This document shows positions 11,531 to 20,389 of a stretch of 64,000 nucleotides of DNA, piece by piece. The notes beneath the pieces are model-generated. The model was given only the letters and a program-made list of their open reading frames with translations, ran no database searches and was not told the DNA's origin. How positions within the stretch are numbered: position 1 is the stretch's first letter; every line of letters starts with the position of its first letter. Both the position numbers and the translations under genes were made by a program. The DNA is from Coptis chinensis (lineage: Eukaryota; Streptophyta; Magnoliopsida; Ranunculales; Ranunculaceae). The DNA lies in the NCBI GenBank assembly GCA_015680905.1, contig CM027378.1, positions 6,367,001 through 6,431,000 on the forward strand, in the 5' to 3' direction.

Positions 11531-11947
11531 TAGGAAAAAAAAAACGAAGAAGTTATGACGGCTTCCAAAGAATTGTCGTGTTACATACCAATTCTTGACA
11601 GTTTTTAATGTTAATTTATTGACGCTTTTGTTTCTCATGGTGACGCTTAAATAAAAACAATCATAAAGAAAGTTTATTTCTTGACGCTTTTTTTAGTAAA
11701 ACTATAACGGTTAAGTAAAACATGTCACGCAAAATGATCTAATTATGACGTTTATAAATGAATTTTTGGCATATTAAGTTCGAGCATTAATGTCAACTTC
11801 TTCAGAACCGTCATCAAAATTATGACGCTTTTGGTTAACTTTTATGACGGGCTCTATAATGACGGTAGTTTTTTTAATGAAAAAATGTCATTAAACCTGT
11901 TTCATGACGGCTAAAAGCCGTCATCACAAGTCATTTTTTTAGTAGTG
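11531..11947. repeat. Right subterminal repeats of Pack-CACTA A
   Basis: Repeated short motifs ttgacgctt, tatgacgg, ccgtcat and aaccgtcat on both strands crowd the last 400 bp, mirroring the left end. The terminus ends ...ttttttagtagtg. Confidence 0.8.
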
Positions 11948-12464
11948 AAGGGGTATTTTTCTTGTCTAGTTTGCAGTGAAGAAACAGATTCCATTAGATT
12001 GAAACATTCGAATAAAAACATATATCAAGCACATCGAAAGTGGCTTCCAAAAAACCATCAGTTTAGGACGCAAAGAAAGGGGTTTAATGGCAGCAAGAAT
12101 GTCGATCAAGTCTAGAGCTGTTAACTGGGAAGAAGATTTTGGGAAAGGTCAAGGGGATCCAAGTCAAATGGGGAATTTTTTTTTTGGTGATTCTGAAGCC
12201 AAAAGCATCAAAAAGGAAGTCGAAGGGATCCAATGAAAAGTCAGATACACGAAAGAGGAAGTGACTTGCCCCGACTAATGAAAGCGAAAGTAGAACTTGT
12301 TAGAAGAAGAAGTCCATATTTTTTGAGCTCGAATATTGGGAATTTCTGCTTGTACGGTACAACTTGGATGTTATGCATATTGAGAAGAATGTTTGTGATA
12401 GTATTATTGGCACACTCCTCAACATGAAATATAAAACTAAGGATGACCTTAAAAGTCGTCTTGA
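11948..12464 (+). pseudogene. Inverted middle piece of the CACTA TNP2 transposase
   Basis: On the + strand, starting right at the transposon end, the sequence reads KGYFSCLVCSEETDSIRLKH, SNKNIYQAHRKWLPKNHQFR and TQRKGFNGSKN. After decay it reads NLDVMHIEKNVCDSIIGTLL and TKDDLKSRLD. This is the part of TNP2 that directly precedes the block at 7440 on the - strand. The last codons at 12464 continue in frame into the reverse complement of 7448 and below. The piece has therefore been inverted together with Pack-CACTA A. Frameshifts near 12100-12250 are visible. Confidence 0.85.
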
Positions 12465-13004
12465 TCATTAATTTCCAGAAGGGCTTTTCCGAACAACTTC
12501 AATAAAAGGCTAAAACTCTTGTCTGACACCCGCTTCTTGCTTTCAAATTGAACATTCGACAAGGAATGACAACTTTGTAAATGTTGTGCAACCTTTGTAC
12601 AGAGGCTTCTCCGCATCTTCAAGCAACTTACAAAGCTTTTCAGGATCCCCAGTGAAATGCTCATATGCATCCTTAACCATTCTAGTTGTGTCTGCAAAAT
12701 CATAAGGGGTCTCAAAATCTTGAGAAAGAGGTTGACATGTACTACCACTTCGCGGCTGATCACTAGGAGAATCTTCCCCATGCAATATCCATGTTGTATA
12801 GGTTTCTTCAAAACCGTTTTCATATAAATGATTTTTTATCTCCGCCAAAGTTTGGTGCTGATTATTCCCACAAACAGAGCATGGGCATATTATCCAATGA
12901 AGCATCTTCAGGCCTACACTCTTTTCAGCACATTTAAGAAAGTACAAGACCCCTACTTCGAATTCGTTCGTTACTCTATCCATAGTCATCCAGGACCTAT
13001 CCAT
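12465..13004 (-). pseudogene. CACTA transposase N-terminus (transposase-associated domain and start of TNP2)
   Basis: Methionine at 13004 starts MDRSWMTMDRVTNEFEVGV, followed by CPCSVCGNNQHQTLAEIKNH, LYENGFEETYTTWILHGE, an acidic linker and then EDAEKPLYKGC. After a frameshift it continues SDKSFSLLLKLFGKALLE. MDRSWM, CPCxxCxN and L..GF...Y..W..HGE mark the transposase-associated zinc-binding-like domain at the start of plant TNP2 proteins. The piece stops abruptly at 12465. The roughly 200 residues normally lying before the 11948-12464 piece are missing. Confidence 0.85.
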
Positions 13005-14143
13005 TCTTATTCCTATTGCAAGTAAACAAAAACCTAAAACCCCATAAAGATAAGTCGTTTTAAACACCGTAACCACAAAATGAAAACAAGCATGTAACAT
13101 ACTACATGGAGCTACAGAAAAGTACAAAGAAAAGTTTAGAGAACTGAATGCAGAAAACAATACCTAGCAAGAATATTGGTTTCCACTCAAGTCCTGACAC
13201 GTATTCTTAAGAACTCCAAGAGCTTTCCCAAGAATCTGCAAGACAAAGGAAGAATGTTTACAATAACTCTCAAGTTACTTACTGTAATTACTACTTTGGC
13301 AATCTCAAATCAAGCTTATGACTTAAAGTGGTCTAACAGTAGAGTTCAAAAATTTTGTCTCATACAAATTAAATGTCTCTTTTTGGTATCAAATTAAATT
13401 CTACTATCAAATTAAAAAAAACAAAAGCCATTAGCATTACTTTGCAGATTCACCTAATTGAGACAGCAAAAGAAAAAAGGAAGAAAAAAAAAGTATCATA
13501 GAAGAGGACTTTTTTACCACCGAACAATACTTTGCAAATTCACAAATTAAATTGCAAGAAATTGAACAAGAAAGAATATAGAGAAAACCCATGTAAACCT
13601 CTTTCTCAAGATTTTGAAGAAAACGGTTTTGAAGAAAGAATATAGAACCGAGAAATCAAAATTTATATGAAAATGTTAGATTTTGATTAACTTTGATTAT
13701 CATGTTGTATAGATTTTGAAGAATGAATATAGACAGACATTATAATCAAAATCAAAACAAACCAGACATGAATTTCGAACCAGAACGAGAAACCCTTACC
13801 AGATAATCAGATGAAGCGAATTAATACACAAACCGAGAAGCAAATTAAAACACAAACAAGCTAAAAAGAGTGCCCTAGGTTAGAGTGGTAGAGTGGTAGA
13901 AGTTGGAAAGGTTAAGAGTCGTAGAACTGTAGAAGTTGTGGGGAGAGAATAGCGGGAATCCAATTTGAGTGAGTTTCGTACGTGTATTTCTTTTTTCTTT
14001 TTTTTTCGTGTATTTGACTATTTGGCATAAACAACGGTAGAAAGTGGAAAATTTATATACCACTGTTTCTGTTTAAGGTAGTGGGGATGTGGAGTACTCT
14101 CATGCTGAAAAAAAAAACTAACCATGGTATATGGCCCAACTTA
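13005..14143. other. 5' region of the old CACTA, no further gene
   Basis: Upstream (- strand) of the transposase start. It holds short ORFs only and purine-rich stretches, and should be leader, promoter or intron of the old CACTA. Near 14030-14140 there are degenerate motifs such as ataccactgttt and accatggtatatgg. These resemble the ccacggtt-type motifs found on the other side of Pack-CACTA B at 19064-19219. Confidence 0.45.
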
Positions 14144-14149
14144 CACTAC

Positions 14150-14580
14150 TAAAAAAAAGGGTTTTTATCTCGGTTCTAAAATTAGCCTTATCTCGGTTCT
14201 GCTGATAAGAGAGATAATATGTCCTGTAAATAAGATAATATGTCCTGTAATTTAGGTACTAACTCTGAGTATAAATCTGTTATCTCGCCTCTTACTTAAC
14301 CGAGATAAAATATATGGATTTTACCACTGGTGGATAGGAACTGGTATAATAGGAAATTTCATTTATCTCACCATTGTGGAACAGATATGATAGGAAATTT
14401 CATTTATCTCACCATTCTAAAACTGATATAATAGGAAATTTAATTTATCTCACATTGAAATGATATAATTGATATTAAACCAAATATCTCGGCACTCAAA
14501 TGATATAATAGCTATTATACCAAATATCTCGGCACTAAAATGATATAATAGCTATTATACCAAATATCTCGGAATAAATT
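14150..14580. repeat. Left subterminal repeats of Pack-CACTA B
   Basis: Two runs are visible. The first is about three copies of ataggaaatttcatttatct spaced about 50 bp apart (14335-14455). The second is three copies of aaatatctcggcact with atgatataatagctattat, spaced about 48 bp apart (14475-14575). Single tatctcgg motifs lie closer to the terminus. Confidence 0.85.
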
Positions 14581-14687
14581 AAAGAAAACAGAAATCCCAA
14601 AAAAAAATAGAAGTCCAAAAAATATTGAACTCCCGCTCTACAGTACTCGATCTCTATCTCAGGAATATCATTCACGAACTCACGATA

Positions 14688-14801
14688 ATGGCAACTGCCA
14701 TTCTAATCCCAACTATCTCGCCTCCCACTATCTCTTCGTGTATATTGCCCTCTCTTCACCTCGCACCAACTCAGAAACGATTTCCACTACCCATTTCGTA
14801 A
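14688..14801 (+). pseudogene. Captured first exon, possible transit peptide (gene unknown)
   Basis: ATG at 14688 opens a 37-codon frame, MATAILIPTISPPTISSCIL then PSLHLAPTQKRFPLPIS. It is rich in S, T and P with basic residues near the end, like an organelle transit peptide. The frame ends at a gtaaatt that looks like a splice donor. It could belong to any of the captured genes or to another one; I cannot tell which. Confidence 0.35.
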
Positions 14802-15044
14802 ATTAATTTGTTCATTGTCTAATTACCATCGTTGTTTGTCTCGACTGATACTACAATTTAGGTTAGGTTGCGTACTGCAGTTCATATGGTTTGGCTCTCC
14901 GTTTTCAGGTGGTTTAATATTCCAGTTTTATGCTTACCTTTTCTGCAGTTCAGATGGTTTTGCTCTCTGTAAATTAATTGTTTGTTTTCTTTTGTTTTAA
15001 GATGAAGATGTGAATACCCTTATGTTGCTTACAAGGTTGTACTG

Positions 15045-15306
15045 TTAGGTTGAGGCAAGGCCCATTTACTAGGTTATATCATCCTATAGATGTAAATGAT
15101 CGTCTTTTATCTTGGATGGTTGTTGCAATAGAGAATTTAATGGGTGAATGGATCAAGGAAGAGCCTGTCATTAATAATTTGTTGCATCAATTGATTGATA
15201 CTTCTACTACTGTGTGTGGTTCAGTGTGCACTAATCGCAAGGCCTTGGAGTCCTTATGTTTAAGCTGGGATGATATATATGCATCATTTTCATTGATTCC
15301 GTGAGC
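15045..15306 (+). pseudogene. Captured exon of an unrecognised gene
   Basis: After an acceptor-like ag near 15047 the frame reads VRLRQGPFTRLYHPIDVNDR, LLSWMVVAIENLMGEWIKE and CTNRKALESLCLSWDDIYAS. Composition is protein-like, and the exon sits among other captured fragments on the same strand. I do not recognise the family. Confidence 0.45.
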
Positions 15307-15439
15307 ATCAGTGTATACCTAGTTTCTGTATATCTTGAAAAACAGAAGTTTACATGAATCTAAAGTCGATTCTTATCTCTGACATCTTGCTGTTAAGCAT
15401 TATTTCTTTAGATATTTGACGACTGTCTTATATTGAAAT

Positions 15440-16510
15440 GCTTATTTTGTAGCTAGTTGGGGGTGTGGTTATAGTAATAATGCTACCCGTGGTGTTGTTG
15501 ACTACACAATCTGCATCCTATGTGTTCACTCATTTTGAGACAGCTCCAGGGTCCATTGGGATCACAAGCAAAACACATGCAGTCATTCTATATGTTCTTG
15601 TTAGTCAGTACTCATTGTATGGATATGATGATGCAACACATTTAACGGAGGAAACAAAAGGAGCTGACAAGAATGGTACAATAGCAATTCTTTCTAGTAT
15701 ACGGATGATCTCGTTATTTGGATGGGCATATATCTTAGCCCTTACTTTTAGCATGCAGGTATTGTTTATAAACTGTTTTTACAGTTATAGTTACCTACTG
15801 AACTCATTTTGTTTAACATAGATTTGTAATTCTTAGAGCTACTTGTATGATGTTAACAGTGAGACAGCTGGAGCATTTGTACCCATTTCGATTCTCTATG
15901 ATGCATTCCACAGAAGATATAATAATTCCACTGGAGCAATCAGTTTGCTCTTTGTTATTTGGGCTTCCTTCTTCTTTGGCGGGATTTCAATCACTACGAG
16001 TGCAGCTAGAGTGGTATGTAAATACTACTTTTCTCCACTAATAGTCGTGGAACCTTTTGAGTAATTTGTTGTTATTATTGTTTTTTTCTGGATTGAAGAA
16101 ACCATGGCAGAGGGATGTTTTGAGTCTATCAGGTCATTAAGTACTAGGCAAAAGAAAATATTTGTAAAGTACGCTTCCTTTTCCTCTAGAATGTAACACA
16201 TTGAGTTTCTTCATATCAACTGTTTTCTGTTGCCATGGTCAAGCCTGATTTAGTCTCTTAGAAATCACTAATAACCCACAGGTGAGAGACCTTTGAGTTA
16301 AAGGTTCAGTTGTTCATAGTTGTCACCTTTTGAAGCATTATTTAGTCACAGAACTAGCACAGATGGTTTATAGTCTCTTAGACATAACTAGTAACCCAAA
16401 AGCTCATTCGAAGCACCACAAAGACATTTTCCTTACACAGCGATACCTTGTCATTTTCAGGTGTACGCTCTGTCAAGGGACAACGGAGTCCCCTTGTCAT
16501 TTGAGGGTAT
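15440..16510 (+). pseudogene. Captured amino-acid permease (BAT1/GABA permease-like) exons
   Basis: Three exon-like blocks are separated by intron-like gaps. The first (about 15455-15758) has SASYVFTHFETAPGSIGITS, YVLVSQYSLYGYDDATHLTE and ETKGADKNGTIAILSSI. The second (15837-16014) has LYDVNSETAGAFVPISILYD and NNSTGAISLLFVIWASFFFG. The third (16460-16507) reads VYALSRDNGVPLSFEG. The order GYDxxxHLTEET, ETAGAFVPAQILYDAF, SITTSAARV and YALSRDxGVP is that of plant bidirectional amino-acid transporters (APC superfamily). N-terminal and C-terminal exons are missing. Confidence 0.88.
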
Positions 16511-16762
16511 GTTTGTTTTATTACTTTTTTAGATTTATATTATTTTGTGTCATATATGATTATTATAATTGTATGATTGAAGCAATTGTTATTCTAAATT
16601 TTGGGTCTATGATAATTGACTGCTAGTTATTCATTGGTGATTGGTATGATTATTGGAGAGTTGAACAAGGTTAACTATGTGTTGATATTTTACGCATTTT
16701 GACTAGTTAATAGGATAATGAAAGGATATGGTGAACAAGTAAATAATAAAACAATAGAATCA

Positions 16763-16764
<2 letters not shown>

Positions 16765-16796
<32 letters not shown>

Positions 16797-16801
16797 GGGG
16801 G
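16765..16801. repeat. TG microsatellite followed by a G run
   Basis: About fifteen TG dinucleotides (16765-16794) are followed by seven or eight G. It lies between the permease and tRNA-synthetase fragments. Confidence 0.95.
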
Positions 16802-16802
16802 A

Positions 16803-17430
16803 TTTTGCAAGAAAGTAGTCGCCAAAGTGTGCAAGGACGTGAAAGCGTTTGAAGAAGCTTGTGGTGTTGGTAAGCATTGGGTGTTTGTGATATGTGGGTT
16901 TTTCGTGTAGTGTCTACTTACTTGCGGTTTGAACATTTGGGGTTTGAATGCATGCAGGAGTGGAGGTTACAAGAGAGGAAATTGAATAGATGGTGGGTAA
17001 AGTTGTTGAAGAGAAAAAGAGCACTATCCTAGAATCGAGGTATCGTACGGAGGGTGAGCTGTTTGCTTAAGTGCGAAAATAATTCCTTGGGATAATACAA
17101 AGACGGTTAAGGTGACACACTAAGAACCTGTTATTGCATAGTATTTGTGACTATTATTGTTTGCATAGTATTTCAGCAACCGCCTTGTGCTAAGGGTATG
17201 TAATACAAAGGAAATGCTTGATAAGCAATAGGAGGCAGAGTTTTTTTCTCGTTTCCCCCTAGAACCGAATGGATACCTACATATAGGTCATGGTAAGGTA
17301 ATATCTTCTTTCAGTGAGTTTCTTGAGATTTTTATTTTCTTTGGGAATAATTGATCAATTACTAGTAGTTTTACAGGCTATGTTTGTTAGCTTTGGCATG
17401 GCAAAAGAGATGGATGTTGCTACTTGCAGT
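16803..17430 (+). pseudogene. Captured glutaminyl-tRNA synthetase fragment
   Basis: Blocks read VVAKVCKDVKAFEEACGVG (16811-16868), then after a gap GVEVTREEIE and MVGKVVEEKKSTILESRYRT with EGELFA (16955-17070). A decayed VRKIIPWDNTKTVK-like stretch follows. Later come EFFSRFPPEPNGYLHIGH (17238-17295) and AMFVSFGMAKE (17379-17412). PEPNGYLHIGHAKA holds the class I HIGH signature, and the preceding blocks match the eukaryotic N-terminal extension. A stop replaces one codon in the second block, and intron-like gaps remain. Confidence 0.85.
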
Positions 17431-17635
17431 AAGGTCCCTCTTAGATTTCCTTTTTTGCTTATGGAATAATGCTTATGACTTGACAAAAAAACATTTAATC
17501 TAGATCATTGTAATCCCCTACCTACCTACCCATTCATTGGAGGTAATGTAGGGAGTCGTTTCTGCAATTTCTATCTCTATTATATTTATTTTAAATGCAC
17601 AAAAGCATCTATTTATTAACAACGTTTTCCACTCT

Positions 17636-17706
17636 TAGGTCGAGTGGTTTAAGAAAGTTGGAGATTCTGTAAGTAAAGGGACACCATTTGGCAAAGTTTC
17701 TGGTAA
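17636..17706 (+). pseudogene. Captured quinolinate phosphoribosyltransferase-like exon
   Basis: Between an acceptor-like cttag and a donor-like ggtaag, one frame reads VEWFKKVGDSVSKGTPFGKV then SG. Plant nicotinate-nucleotide pyrophosphorylase has a similar VEWF...GD.VHKG..FGKV block. The exon is short, so the match is suggestive only. Confidence 0.55.
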
Positions 17707-17805
17707 GGTCACTGCTGGAACATTTTTATACTTGTCTTAACCCTTCCTTTTTTTGCCCTTCTCCTTTTGTTTATATTCTCTCTTATTGTGTGGTTCTATT
17801 GCTTA

Positions 17806-18345
17806 GAAGTAACTTCTAAGCATTGTGAGGACCCTGCATCTATCCTACCAGAGCTTCATTGGGGTGAGATAGCTTCTAATGACACACATAGTAATGATGT
17901 CCTTGAGCAATCAAATAATTTTGTTCAGGTAGGGTCTCCACTAAAGATGCACTTCAAGTTGAGTCCTTGGTTGCCAAGCGTTCCGCTCCAGAGCGTGGAG
18001 ATATTCTTATTAACATCAATGACCGATTCCCTCGGTATTTCCTGTCAGATATATTTTCAAAGGAAAGATTGACTGAAGACTCCTCTAGCATAAGTACATT
18101 GTACAGTGACGGAACTAGATTGAGCATGAACATGGAAAACCATGATCCTAAACATTGGTCATTCTTTCAGAAGTTAGCACAAGATGAGTTTGTTAGAAAT
18201 GATGTTTCTCTTATGGATCAGGACCATCTTGGATATTCGTCTCCACTTACTAAAGTTGATGAAGGGAGTCCTGGAGCCTATAATTTTTCACAGCTGACGA
18301 CCGATGTGAATAGGTCTTTGGATTCTCAAAAAAAATTTGAGTAGG
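17806..18345 (+). pseudogene. Captured fragment of a PB1/RAF-like protein kinase (non-kinase linker)
   Basis: The + strand gives EVTSKHCEDPASILPELHWG, then after a shift DALQVESLVAKRSAPERGDI, LININDRFPRYFLSDIFSKE, MENHDPKHWSFFQKLAQDEF and DVSLMDQDHLGYSSPL. This corresponds to the linker between the PB1 and kinase domains of plant RAF-like MAPKKKs (RGDIxIDIxDRFPRDFLSDIF, NHEPKRWSFFQKLA, MDQDHLG). No kinase domain is present. The frame ends at a stop at 18342. Confidence 0.8.
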
Positions 18346-18740
18346 AAATTCAGCAGGAACCATCTGTAAGGAGGAAATTCAGTAGGAACCATCTGTCTCA
18401 GTTCTTGAATATATAGAGAAATGTTAAAAAAATGTCTTATTATAGTTCGAAGAATAGTAGTTGATACAATATTTGAGTTTCTATAAATAAATGATTGATC
18501 ACTAGTACTCTTAAGATCATGTTCGACATTGTTCTTTCTTATCTTAATGAAATAAGTTCTTTAAAGAATTTACTTATGTTAGGTTGCTTTTGTTAATTGG
18601 TGTTGATGTTTATGAATATGAAAAGAAATATATGTAGTGGTTTGGGACATGTTTTTATTTGCTGGTTAATTGTCATGAGCAATACCAACAAAAAATGACA
18701 AAGGGTGAGATAAAAGGTTGTCCAATAATCTCCATTTCCA
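18346..18740. other. Pack-CACTA B interior, no gene
   Basis: AT-rich sequence after the kinase fragment, including a short direct repeat (aggaaattcag..aaccatctgt at 18344 and 18371). Nothing else is recognised. Confidence 0.4.
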
Positions 18741-19063
18741 AAAGAATTTATCACGGTTATTTTTTAATATTATCTCGGTTTCAATAAAAAAAATATCTCA
18801 GTTTTCTTCTTTACTAATTGGTTTCAATCAACAATTTATCTCGGTTTTATTCTATATAATATCGGTTTTATTTAGAAAACCGAGATAATATATTTAGATA
18901 AGATGTCAGACTTCTGAGATAATTTAGTAGTTTATTACCTCGGTTTTATAGAACTCTATTATCTCAGTGGATTTTACCTCGGTTGTTTTTTCTTAGAAGA
19001 CCGAGGTAAATACTCTAACATCTCACCTTTTAGCTGAGCTTATAAACGCTTTTTTTAGTAGTG
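18741..19063. repeat. Right subterminal repeats of Pack-CACTA B
   Basis: Many copies of tatctcggttt, ttatctcagt and the inverted accgagata occur up to the terminus. They match the motifs of the left end. Confidence 0.85.
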
Positions 19064-19219
19064 TTATCCCACGGTTTTCATGTAACTGTGGCATATACTA
19101 GTAAACCAATGACCAAAGAAGTTTCCGCCGTGGTATATAAGTATTTCCCACGGTTTTTTGAAGAACCGTGGTATAAACGTTCTTATTGACTGTGGTATAC
19201 GTGTCATTCTGTAGTAGTA
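19064..19219 (-). repeat. Terminal segment of the old CACTA
   Basis: Motifs cccacggttttca, ccgtggtata, cccacggtttttt and aaccgtggtata alternate in both orientations, then comes the terminus gtgtcattctgtagtagta. Read from the other strand it begins TACTACTACAG, one transition away from CACTA. It is separated from the rest of its element by Pack-CACTA B. Confidence 0.6.
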
Positions 19220-19222
19220 TAT

Positions 19223-19864
19223 AGTACGATTCGCCAACACCCATCTAGGAGCACAATAATTACCAACAACCAATAAAGGCCTACGCCCCCAATCCTTCTT
19301 ACTCACACCCACAATAACAATAGATTTACCTTTCATCACCTGGAAACTAAAGTTCAAAACAGCCGACCTCTTCACCAAAAAATGCTCAAGCACATCCGAT
19401 AGACAGATGTTATAACCCCTATCATTCAACAAATCTAACACATGTAATACCCTCCAACTATTCTCCACGAACTGACAAGGGGCTTTCCCACAGAAGTTCA
19501 GAACCTCCAAAGTAAGATGTGAGAACGGTAGCCTCAACCCAGCCTTCATTTGACCATAACAAACCACAACACCCCTATCTCGAGGAACGTAGTCTACACC
19601 AAATACATTCATCTCTCCACTCAGGTCATATATTGTTAGGTCGGACGTCTCCACACCAAACTCCCCCCCCCCCCCCCTCAAATCAACAATATTTTCAACC
19701 AACCCAGCAATTGCATCCCCAGTCATCATCTCCACCGACGAAGAAAAGGAAGCCCCCTCTTCACTACACACCCTAACGCCACCACTTTCATCACTCATTT
19801 CCCTTTCCTTTGATTCACTCAACCTCACCTCACCACTTGTACTATTAGAAGTAATAGACATCAC
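19223..19864 (-). pseudogene. Gypsy-type transposon N-terminal ORF remnant, truncated by the CACTA
   Basis: The frame opens with MMSITSNSTSGEVRLSESKE, has an acidic serine-rich lead and a poly-glycine run, then MKAGLRLPFSHLTLEVLNF, CGKAPCQFVENSWRVLHVL and LNDRGYNICLSDVLEHFLVK. The GLRLPF...V..VL...G.AP.Q..PNSWR pattern is typical of the putative gypsy-type transposon domain (PF04195-like) in plant retroelements. From about 19220 leftward the frame runs into CACTA terminal sequence, so the C-terminal part is lost. Confidence 0.55.
19663..19678. repeat. Poly-C run inside the gypsy-type ORF
   Basis: A run of about 15 C encodes the poly-glycine on the - strand. Homopolymers this long are prone to sequencing error, so the frame across it is uncertain. 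Confidence 0.8.
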
Positions 19865-20389
19865 AAAGATTTACAAAAGAAAAAGCACAGATAAGAAAGG
19901 AAAAATAAAGATTTCAACAAAGCACGCACCTGTTTTGGAGAATAAAGTTTCTAGTTTGTGTTCTTTCTTCAGAACTTCTAGCAAATGAACAGCCTTGGCA
20001 AATGAACCGCCTTATAAATGCATAACACCCAAAAAACCAAAATCATTACATATACTTTCCCCGCCCACAAAATGACGTGACTTGGGCCCACGAATTAGTA
20101 TCCACAATCTTTTTTCCCGCATAATCTCCAAAATTTTGATTTTCGAAAACCCACCAACGCTGTGCGACACGTGTTAACCATTTTAACTTTATTCTTTTCA
20201 ACCGTTCGTCCTTACCAGACAACAATCTGTAAAGAATAAGGGGGGTTGTGTAAGTACCCTCTGTTCTCAAGCATTCATTACGGCACATGTGTCCATCCGC
20301 CAGGACATACTACGCCACAAGGTCGTAGTTACGACCCAGAGCCAGGACGTCCAAATATCATATACATGCACATATGGAAACAAAGGATT
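19865..20389. other. No gene recognised
   Basis: Likely leader sequence of the gypsy-type ORF to the left. A - strand ORF at 20288-20046 has no recognised domain. Confidence 0.35.

Larger units (their letters stand above)
7452..11947 (+). mobile_element. Pack-CACTA A: non-autonomous CACTA with two captured gene fragments
   Basis: The left terminus starts CACTACTAAAAAAAAG at 7452. The right terminus is its inverted copy, ending at 11947 (ttttttagtagtg). Just inside are subterminal repeats built on tatgacgg and ccgtcat motifs at both ends. The interior carries fragments of an IAA-amino-acid hydrolase gene (8485-8770) and a methylesterase gene (9705-10190), both on the + strand and both broken. 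No transposase is encoded. The 3-bp flanks do not match (tca left, aag right), which fits the rearrangement described for 7449-12467. It lies inside the TNP2 gene of the older CACTA. Confidence 0.85.
14144..19063 (+). mobile_element. Pack-CACTA B: non-autonomous CACTA with several captured gene fragments
   Basis: The left terminus CACTACTAAAAAAAAG starts at 14144. The right terminus ends ttttttagtagtg at 19063. The flanks are TTA (14141-14143) and TTA (19064-19066), a perfect 3-bp target duplication as CACTA elements make. Subterminal regions carry repeated tatctcgg and accgagata motifs, unlike those of Pack-CACTA A, so it is a different family. The interior holds fragments of a permease, glutaminyl-tRNA synthetase, a quinolinate phosphoribosyltransferase-like gene, a RAF-type kinase and two unidentified exons. 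All are on the + strand with intron remnants. No transposase is encoded. Confidence 0.93.
1..19219 (-). mobile_element. Degenerate coding CACTA (En/Spm) transposon, nested and partly inverted
   Basis: The element reads right to left. Its 5' terminus is about 19219, where the - strand begins TACTACTACAGAATG, which is a CACTA end with its first C changed to T. Subterminal motifs resembling ccacggtt and aaccgtgg follow. Coding pieces in order on the - strand are a transposase-associated domain (13004-12470), DUF4218-like (7440-6303), DUF4216-like (6240-5600), a conserved C-terminal domain (5436-4963), a DUF8039-like exon in two copies (1640-679) and an Ulp1-like part (660-139). The 3' end lies outside the window. 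Two other CACTAs are inserted in it (7452-11947 and 14144-19063), and a TNP2 piece at 11948-12464 is inverted. All frames are broken, so it cannot encode a working transposase. That all these pieces belong to one element is inferred from their order and strand. Confidence 0.72.

Noticed and set aside
15465-15821. A functional amino-acid permease gene
   Set aside because: Only three central exons are present, inside a transposon, with neither N-terminal nor C-terminal transmembrane parts.
19064-19864. A single intact 266-codon gene on the - strand
   Set aside because: The last 50 codons are CACTA terminal sequence; only the part up to about 19223 belongs to the gypsy-type ORF, and a long poly-C run makes its frame uncertain.
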